Positions 6,207-11,029 of a stretch of 11,029 bases of DNA are shown here, piece after piece. Within the stretch, counting starts at the first letter, position 1. Every line of letters starts with the position of its first letter. Position numbers and translations under genes: made by a program. The notes below the pieces were generated by a model. The model was not told the origin of the DNA and did not search any database. It was given only the letters and a program-made list of their open reading frames with translations. The stretch is from Streptomyces griseus (lineage in GTDB: Bacteria > Bacteroidota > Bacteroidia > Chitinophagales > Chitinophagaceae), in NCBI GenBank assembly GCA_943323705.2, contig CALPIT020000065.1:1-11029 (forward strand), in the 5' to 3' direction.

Positions 6207-7373
6207 CTATAAAATAGGATGTCTTTTAAAAGGAATCGTTTGGTCGAACATATATCTGTATGTAGCCAACTTTCTTGAAGTGTACACTTCTCCTAAATTT
6301 TGTGCGATATTCAGCATTTTGGGATTGAAATCTCCAATCCACTGCATTTCATAATCGGTATACTGAACTTTACTTGACTGTAAAACTTTTGCAGATTCAG
6401 CAATGATATAGGCATCCACCCCCATTCCCTGAAATTCAGGTACAATTCCAAAAACCAATCCCGTGAATTTTTTGTTTGGTTTGAATGTTTTCAGCAATAA
6501 AAAATACAATTTATGCAGCAATCCAAATTTTCCATTGAGGTATTTAAACCATTGGTTCAAATCAGGAAGGTTGATGAAAATGGCGATAGGGGATTCTTTG
6601 TAATAAGCAAACCATAAAATTCTTTCGTCCATTACGGGTTTCATTTTTTTAAACATCATCACCACCTGTTCTATAGTGAGTTGTTTCAATCCCCCATGAC
6701 CAGCCCAGGCTTTGTTATACACCTCAGTAAAATCTGCTGCATATTTTACAAGCTCTGATTTTTTTAAAAACCTTGCTGAAAAAGCAGGGTCTTTTTCTAC
6801 TAGGTCATGCCTTTCCCATATTCTTGGCTGTAATGGTTTTTTAACATTCATCCCCACACAAATCTGCTCATAAAAACATTTGAATCCATAGTTTTCAAAT
6901 AAAGTTTTGTAATAAGGCGGATTGTAATTCATGCCATAAAGTGGTTCAATAAAACCTTCCGTTACCAATCCCCACCATTTGTCTCTTTCGCCAAAATTGA
7001 TGGGTCCATCCATGGTTTGCATGCCTTCATTGATCAGCCAATGTTTGGCGTTATTGAAAAGCAAATCAGCAGCGTCTTGATTATTGATACACTCAAAAAA
7101 TCCCATTCCGCCGGCAGCACCTTCATCGCCTTTATTTTTATATTTTTTGTTGACAAACGCAGCAATTCTTCCAATCAATTCACCTTCTTCATTTTTCAAT
7201 ATCCATCTTTGGATTTTTCCAAAACGAAAAGCTTTATTTTTTTTATCATCAAACACCTCTTCCACATCCTTATCCAATGGTCTGATCCATTTTTTATCAT
7301 TTTTATAAATGACTAATGGTAGATTCATGAAAAGTTGGTGTGTAGTCTTATCGTTTACTGGTATGATTTGCAT
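6207..7373 (-). CDS. GNAT-like N-acetyltransferase family protein (YghO-like)
   Basis: A 388-residue cytoplasmic protein resembling a widespread family, including E. coli YghO, annotated as N-acetyltransferase-like with no established substrate. Conserved stretches are MDGPINFGERDKWWGLVTEGF (from residue 121), YNPPYYKTLFENYGF (150-164) and IVPEFQGMGVDA (310-321). The last resembles the acyl-CoA-binding motif A of GNAT enzymes (Q/R-x-x-G-x-G/A). A further EMQWIGDFNPKMLNIAQNLG-like segment (342-361) is typical of the C-terminal part of such folds. The chain may hold two GNAT-like halves (about 1-180 and 195-388). There is no signal peptide or clear membrane segment. The ATG at 7373 follows an A-rich leader. 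It is 34 bp behind the desaturase-family gene and 58 bp ahead of dnaX, so co-transcription with the desaturase is likely. The pairing hints at lipid or amino-acyl modification, which is inference only. Confidence 0.75.
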   Translation of the reverse strand: MQIIPVNDKTTHQLFMNLPLVIYKNDKKWIRPLDKDVEEVFDDKKNKAFRFGKIQRWILKNEEGELIGRIAAFVNKKYKNKGDEGAAGGMGFFECINNQDAADLLFNNAKHWLINEGMQTMDGPINFGERDKWWGLVTEGFIEPLYGMNYNPPYYKTLFENYGFKCFYEQICVGMNVKKPLQPRIWERHDLVEKDPAFSARFLKKSELVKYAADFTEVYNKAWAGHGGLKQLTIEQVVMMFKKMKPVMDERILWFAYYKESPIAIFINLPDLNQWFKYLNGKFGLLHKLYFLLLKTFKPNKKFTGLVFGIVPEFQGMGVDAYIIAESAKVLQSSKVQYTDYEMQWIGDFNPKMLNIAQNLGEVYTSRKLATYRYMFDQTIPFKRHPIL

Positions 7374-7407
7374 TTTTATTTTTTAGAATAATCAATTGAA
7401 AAAAATA

Positions 7408-8292
7408 TTACAGCAATTTTTTTCTCATTTCATTGGCAGTTTGCGAACTCCCATCGTGGCTCCATCCAGGCGGCATAAATAGATATTTCAGCTTGGTAAA
7501 AAAGGAAACATTTTTTTTAAGGTCTTTGCCAATAGCCTGCCATTCATGAAAAACCAGTCTGAATGGATTGTTTGTTTTTTCAATGGGTTTGGTTAGTCCA
7601 TATTTTACGGGTTCCTCATCCAATTCTTCCTGAAAAGTTCCAAATATTTTATCCCAGATAATAAGGCACATGCCCATATTCTTATCAAGATATTTCACAT
7701 TACTTGCATGATGCACTCTGTGATGTGATGGACTTACAAAAAATGTCTCAAACCAGCGAGGCATTTTCTTTACATATTGTGTGTGAACCAGAATGCCATA
7801 AGTTTGAGTAAGAGAATACATAAAGATAATATCTAACGGCTCAAAGCCCATTAATGCTATCGGTATAAAGTAAATGAATCTGTAAACGGGTTGAAATACC
7901 GAAGACCTGAATCCAGTGGTTAAATTATATTCTTCAGAAGAATGATGTGTAACATGTACTGCCCAGAATACTCTGCAATAATGATCTACACGATGTTCAA
8001 AATAGAATGCCAGGTCTTCAAGAAAAAAAAGTAAAATCCAATAGCCATAAACATTTTCAATTTTCATGAAATGGTGATTGTAACACCAAACCAAGATTGC
8101 GACATAAAAAAGTGTTCTGAAAAGTAAGTCTAGACCAGCATTGCTTAAAGTGAAAAATACATTTTCAAGTGTGCTTTTGAGGGAATAATATTTTCTGTGT
8201 TGCCAATTGCTCATCAGCATTTCGATTCCGATAATAACACTGTAAAACGGAATCGAAAATAAAATAAAGAGTTCTTCTCTTGAAGAATGCAT
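7408..8292 (-). CDS. Sterol desaturase / fatty acid hydroxylase family membrane protein
   Basis: An integral membrane di-iron enzyme of the fatty acid hydroxylase superfamily, which oxidises lipids using O2. The reading frame extends upstream to a TTG at 8334, but I choose the ATG at 8292 because the extra 14 residues (MFCCHSIAFF...) look unlike a conserved N-terminus. That gives 294 residues. The histidine clusters that bind the di-iron centre are all present (numbered from the ATG): HRVDH at 100-104, HVTHH at 113-117 and HHRVHH at 190-195, plus a likely extra ligand H170 in LVHTQ. Hydrophobic segments near 8-26, 57-70, 83-97 and 139-160 fit a multi-pass membrane protein. HHSSEEYN and the following RSS are typical of the alkylglycerol-monooxygenase-like branch. 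The lipid substrate cannot be read from sequence. frr lies 62 bp upstream; the GNAT-like gene follows after 34 bp. Confidence 0.87.
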   Translation of the reverse strand: MHSSREELFILFSIPFYSVIIGIEMLMSNWQHRKYYSLKSTLENVFFTLSNAGLDLLFRTLFYVAILVWCYNHHFMKIENVYGYWILLFFLEDLAFYFEHRVDHYCRVFWAVHVTHHSSEEYNLTTGFRSSVFQPVYRFIYFIPIALMGFEPLDIIFMYSLTQTYGILVHTQYVKKMPRWFETFFVSPSHHRVHHASNVKYLDKNMGMCLIIWDKIFGTFQEELDEEPVKYGLTKPIEKTNNPFRLVFHEWQAIGKDLKKNVSFFTKLKYLFMPPGWSHDGSSQTANEMRKKLL

Positions 8293-8354
8293 ATGGATGA
8301 GATTGAAAAAGGCTATTGAATGACAACAAAACAAAAATGAAAGGGTTGTTTATT

Positions 8355-8915
8355 TTAAACAGCCATGATTTCTTTTTCTTTTGCGGCTAAATGTTTGTCA
8401 ACCAAAGCGATGAATTTGTCGGTAGTATCCTGCACATCTTTCTCAGCATCTTTACAGGCATCTTCGCTAGTGCCGTCTTTTTGTAATTTCTTGATTTGTT
8501 CAATAGCATCTCTGCGAATGTTTCTAACAGAGATTTTAGCATTTTCCCCTTCACCATTACATCTTTTTACCAATTCTCTTCTTCTTTCTTCTGTTAATGG
8601 TGGTAAGAACAATCTGATATTTACGCCATCATTTTGTGGTGTGATGCCGATATTGGCAGCCATGATTCCTTTTTCAATAGGTTGGAGCATAGATTTTTCC
8701 CAAGGTTGAAGAGATATGGTTCTGGCATCCAAAATAGAAACGTTGGCTACTTGATTAAGTGGGGTTGGACTACCGTAGTAATCCACCATAATGCCTTCAA
8801 GCATTCCCGGACTAGCTTTTCCGGCTCTAATTTTTATTAGTTCTGATTCAAGGTGTGATATCGCCTTGTTCATGGTTGAAGATGTATCTTCAAGTATGGA
8901 ATTGATGTCTGACAT
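8355..8915 (-). CDS. frr: Ribosome recycling factor
   Basis: RRF works with EF-G to split post-termination 70S ribosomes so that subunits can be reused. The length, 186 residues, is standard for the family (about 185). The N-terminal helix carries HLESELIKIRAGKASPGMLEG (from 21), which leads into the beta domain (about 31-105) with VDYYGSPTPLNQVANVS and PWEKSMLQPIEKGI. The C-terminal helical arm carries LTEERRRELVKR and ISVRNIRRDA (128-137), both hallmark RRF segments with conserved arginines R131, R134 and R135. The ATG at 8915 has a perfect TAnnTTTG element 18-25 bases upstream, so frr probably has its own promoter with a very short leader. In many bacteria frr follows pyrH; here the upstream neighbour is a sugar-phosphate transferase gene 84 bp away instead. 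Confidence 0.98.
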   Translation of the reverse strand: MSDINSILEDTSSTMNKAISHLESELIKIRAGKASPGMLEGIMVDYYGSPTPLNQVANVSILDARTISLQPWEKSMLQPIEKGIMAANIGITPQNDGVNIRLFLPPLTEERRRELVKRCNGEGENAKISVRNIRRDAIEQIKKLQKDGTSEDACKDAEKDVQDTTDKFIALVDKHLAAKEKEIMAV

Positions 8916-8932
8916 ATATAATTTTATTGGCG

Positions 8933-8940
8933 CAAATTTA
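8933..8940 (-). promoter_or_regulatory. Candidate -7 element of the frr promoter
   Basis: On the minus strand this reads TAAATTTG, a full match to TAnnTTTG, 17 bases before the frr ATG. At the -33 position there is a run of T without the final G. A transcript from here would have a leader of only about 10 bases. Confidence 0.5.
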
Positions 8941-8999
8941 TTAAAATCTGCGGGTAAAAAATGTAGTTTTTGTAGAAGAAGTTGAAATGTGAGCTAAAA

Positions 9000-10133
9000 T
9001 TAGTCGATATCAGCAGTTTCTGAAACGAGATTAAGCATTTTATGGGTACCTATGAGCTCTTTCTCCCTGCCTACAGATTCTTGAGCCACTTTCTTTTTCA
9101 TTTTTTTCTGACGAAGTTGATAAATGAACCCGGTGGCAGCAAATCCCACAACAAACAATAAGCTCAACAATAATGTAGTGCCTATATTTTGAAATAAAAC
9201 TGCAAAAATGATAAACAACAGATTAGCGGAAAAGCAGATTAATGTAGTGCTTCTATGACTCAATCCAAGATCAAGTAAAAAATGATGTATATGGTTTCTG
9301 TCTGGACTGAAAGGCGATCTCCGACTTAATATTCGCAAGCCAAAAACACGCAAAGTGTCAAATAAAGGAATCATCATCACCGCAAAACCAATAGCAGGAG
9401 CTGATTCAAAATGTAGCACTGTTGATGGATCTGCCGCAACATTGATAAATTTAATGACTAGGATAGAATTGATAAGTCCAACGAGTAAAGAACCCGTATC
9501 TCCCATGAATATTTTTGCAGGTGGAAAATTGTAAATCAAAAAACTTATTAGGCTTCCGGCAAGAGCAAAGGCCATAACCGCATAAGGCATTTGACCAATA
9601 AAGTAAAAGTAAGTTCCAAAACTGAGTGTGGTTAAAATACCCAGACTTCCTGCCAAGCCATCAACGCCATCAATCAAATTGAAAGAATTGGTGATGACAA
9701 TAATCGTAAACATGGAAAGTACGATGCTTGCCACATTGGGGATACCGTAAATGCCTAAAAAACCATGCATGTTGGTTATTTGCACAGCTCCAAATTTGAT
9801 AAGAATACCTGCTGCAATGATTTGCCCTAAAAATTTCTTGCTGGCCGAAAGAATCAGAATATCATCCTTTAAACCTAAGAAAAAGATGACAATGGCAGCG
9901 GCCATAAAGTATTGTAATTCAGAATTTCCGGACTGAGGAGCACCTAATAAAGTGGCTATCACAAAGCCTGCAAAAATGCCCAAACCGCCAAGGGTAGGAA
10001 TTACGGCTTTATGCACTTTTCTGTCATCCGGCTCATCAAATAACTTCTTTTCTTTAGCTACCTGTATGATTACAGGAATTGAGAAAAAAGTTATTAAAAA
10101 AGAAAGCCCACTACTAAGTATTATATTGTCCAT
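9000..10133 (-). CDS. WecA/TagO-type undecaprenyl-phosphate sugar-1-phosphate transferase
   Basis: A polytopic membrane enzyme of the MraY/WecA superfamily. It transfers a sugar 1-phosphate (often GlcNAc-1-P) from a UDP-sugar to undecaprenyl phosphate, the first step of O-antigen, capsule or related glycan synthesis. The 377 residues show about ten or eleven hydrophobic segments and the family motifs in order: DDRKVH (36-41), GLKDD with the Mg-binding pair D90/D91, NSFNLIDGVDGLAGS (149-163, D155 and D158), FMGDTGS (209-215, D212) and PDRNHIHH (277-284). The HIHH motif, near PFSPDRN, is typical of WecA/TagO/RgpG types and unlike MraY. A charged Lys-rich tail (about 340-377) should be cytoplasmic. 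The ATG at 10133 is chosen because it begins the first membrane segment directly. The exact sugar cannot be read from sequence. It is divergent from the transketolase gene, with a perfect -7 element at 10158-10165. Confidence 0.92.
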   Translation of the reverse strand: MDNIILSSGLSFLITFFSIPVIIQVAKEKKLFDEPDDRKVHKAVIPTLGGLGIFAGFVIATLLGAPQSGNSELQYFMAAAIVIFFLGLKDDILILSASKKFLGQIIAAGILIKFGAVQITNMHGFLGIYGIPNVASIVLSMFTIIVITNSFNLIDGVDGLAGSLGILTTLSFGTYFYFIGQMPYAVMAFALAGSLISFLIYNFPPAKIFMGDTGSLLVGLINSILVIKFINVAADPSTVLHFESAPAIGFAVMMIPLFDTLRVFGLRILSRRSPFSPDRNHIHHFLLDLGLSHRSTTLICFSANLLFIIFAVLFQNIGTTLLLSLLFVVGFAATGFIYQLRQKKMKKKVAQESVGREKELIGTHKMLNLVSETADID

Positions 10134-10157
10134 GAATGAGTAATTAAACCTTCACTA

Positions 10158-10165
10158 CAAAAGTA
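10158..10165 (-). promoter_or_regulatory. Candidate -7 element of the sugar-phosphate transferase promoter
   Basis: On the minus strand this reads TACTTTTG, a full match to TAnnTTTG, 24 bases before the ATG at 10133. The -33 position has a T run rather than TTTG. The rest of the 255-bp divergent gap (10134-10388) holds only this element and the transketolase promoter; no other gene or RNA is visible. Confidence 0.5.
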
Positions 10166-10332
10166 TCAATAATGTTTCAGATAAAAAATAAACAAAATGC
10201 GTTTAAAATAATAGCTGTTATTTCAAATTACAATCAAAAAAATGAATGTGTGTACAATGTTAAGCTAAATTTTATAAAGAAAACAGATTTTTTCAATCAA
10301 CAGAAATAATACCAGATGGGGATTAATTTTTC

Positions 10333-10363
10333 TTTGCGCTTGATATTAATTGCTTTAGGTTTG
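10333..10363 (+). promoter_or_regulatory. Bacteroidota-type promoter of the transketolase gene
   Basis: TTTG at 10333-10336, then exactly 19 bases, then TAGGTTTG at 10356-10363. This is a complete match to the primary-sigma consensus known in Bacteroidota (TTTG, N19, TAnnTTTG). Transcription should start near 10370, leaving a leader of about 20 A/T-rich bases before the ATG at 10389. Confidence 0.8.
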
Positions 10364-10388
10364 CGGGCAAATTATAAAAATAAAATTT

Positions 10389-11029
10389 ATGGCCACACTT
10401 CAGGAAACAGCTACACAAGTTAGAAGAGACATCGTAAGAATGGTACACGCGGTTCAAAGTGGGCATCCGGGTGGTTCTTTAGGTTGTACAGATTTTATGA
10501 CTGCATTGTATTTTAAAGTTATGGAGCACAAAACCGATTTTACCATGGATGGTATTGGTGAAGATGTGTTTTTTCTAAGTAATGGGCATATTTCTCCTGT
10601 TTTTTATAGCTGTTTGTCTAGAAGTGGATATTTTCCTGTTGCTGAATTATCAACTTTCAGAAAATTAAACTCACGTTTACAAGGTCATCCCACAACTCAT
10701 GAAGATTTGCCAGGAGTAAGAATGGCAAGTGGTTCATTAGGTCAAGGATTAAGTGTAGCGGCAGGAGCTGCTTTGGCAAAAAAGTTAAACAATGACAACC
10801 ACGTTGTTTATTCATTGCATGGTGATGGAGAATTGGACGAAGGACAAAATTGGGAAGCAGTGCTCTTTGCAGCGCATAAAAAAATTGATAACCTTATTGC
10901 TACCATTGACTGTAATGGTCAGCAGATTGACGGTTCTACAGATAAAGTACTCGGCTTAGGAAATTTAAGAGCCAAATTTGAAGCTTTCGATTGGTTGGTA
11001 ATGGAAATGGATGGCAATGACATGGATGA
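10389..11029 (+). CDS. Transketolase, N-terminal (TPP-binding) part; truncated by the window edge
   Basis: A thiamine diphosphate enzyme of the pentose phosphate pathway that moves two-carbon ketol units between sugar phosphates. Only the first 213 residues are inside the window and the frame is still open at base 11029. Conserved segments are SGHPGGS (24-30), SNGHISP (64-70), LQGHPTTHEDLPGVRMASGSLGQGLS (from 98), and the TPP/Mg motif beginning GDGELDEGQNWEA (145-157) and closing at CN (175-176). The compact N-terminus and spacing resemble the split transketolases of Bacteroidota, where the N-terminal subunit is about 280 residues and a second gene encodes the C-terminal half. Whether it is split here cannot be seen. 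The ATG at 10389 is supported by an A-rich leader and a consensus promoter. Confidence 0.93.
   Translation, partial: MATLQETATQVRRDIVRMVHAVQSGHPGGSLGCTDFMTALYFKVMEHKTDFTMDGIGEDVFFLSNGHISPVFYSCLSRSGYFPVAELSTFRKLNSRLQGHPTTHEDLPGVRMASGSLGQGLSVAAGAALAKKLNNDNHVVYSLHGDGELDEGQNWEAVLFAAHKKIDNLIATIDCNGQQIDGSTDKVLGLGNLRAKFEAFDWLVMEMDGNDMD

Noticed and set aside
7017..7316. Plus-strand open frames opposite the GNAT-like gene
   Set aside because: They lie inside a well-conserved coding region on the other strand and show no family features or start signals.

Overview
The window looks like chromosome from a member of the Bacteroidota, most likely Chitinophagaceae or a close relative. The reasons are an AT-rich base composition, A-rich translation starts instead of Shine-Dalgarno sites, several promoters of the Bacteroidota TTTG-N19-TAnnTTTG type, a secreted protein with a C-terminal type IX secretion (T9SS) sorting domain, and a transketolase that appears to be encoded as a separate N-terminal subunit. 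The family assignment is inference from these traits.

Layout. Nine genes lie head to tail on the minus strand; a tenth, transketolase, starts on the plus strand at the right edge and runs off the window. In the direction of minus-strand transcription (right to left) the order is: a WecA/TagO-type undecaprenyl-phosphate sugar-1-phosphate transferase (9000-10133); frr, ribosome recycling factor (8355-8915); a sterol-desaturase/fatty-acid-hydroxylase family membrane di-iron protein (7408-8292); a GNAT-like protein (6207-7373); dnaX (4349-6148); the E2 subunit of a 2-oxoacid dehydrogenase, probably pyruvate dehydrogenase (3004-4242); a small DCC/DUF393 thiol-disulfide protein (2433-2795); an unrecognised small secreted protein (1726-2181); and a T9SS-exported metzincin-like metalloprotease (90-1673). 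The window closes on the left with a strong rho-independent terminator for the protease.

The 7408-10133 part is mainly housekeeping and envelope genes. The desaturase and GNAT genes are 34 bp apart and are probably co-transcribed. The left 3 kb is more accessory: the DCC gene sits between two copies of a composite non-coding repeat (7-mer, about 10-mer and 26-mer units), and the two secreted-protein genes share an 18-base leader box just before their start codons.

The most notable signal is inside dnaX. An uninterrupted run of ten A residues lies right after the predicted domain III, and both alternative reading frames stop within a few codons. This is the arrangement expected for making a short gamma-like subunit beside full-length tau by slippage. 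Tau/gamma production is known in E. coli and Thermus; its presence here is inference. No mobile element, CRISPR array, tRNA or rRNA was found.
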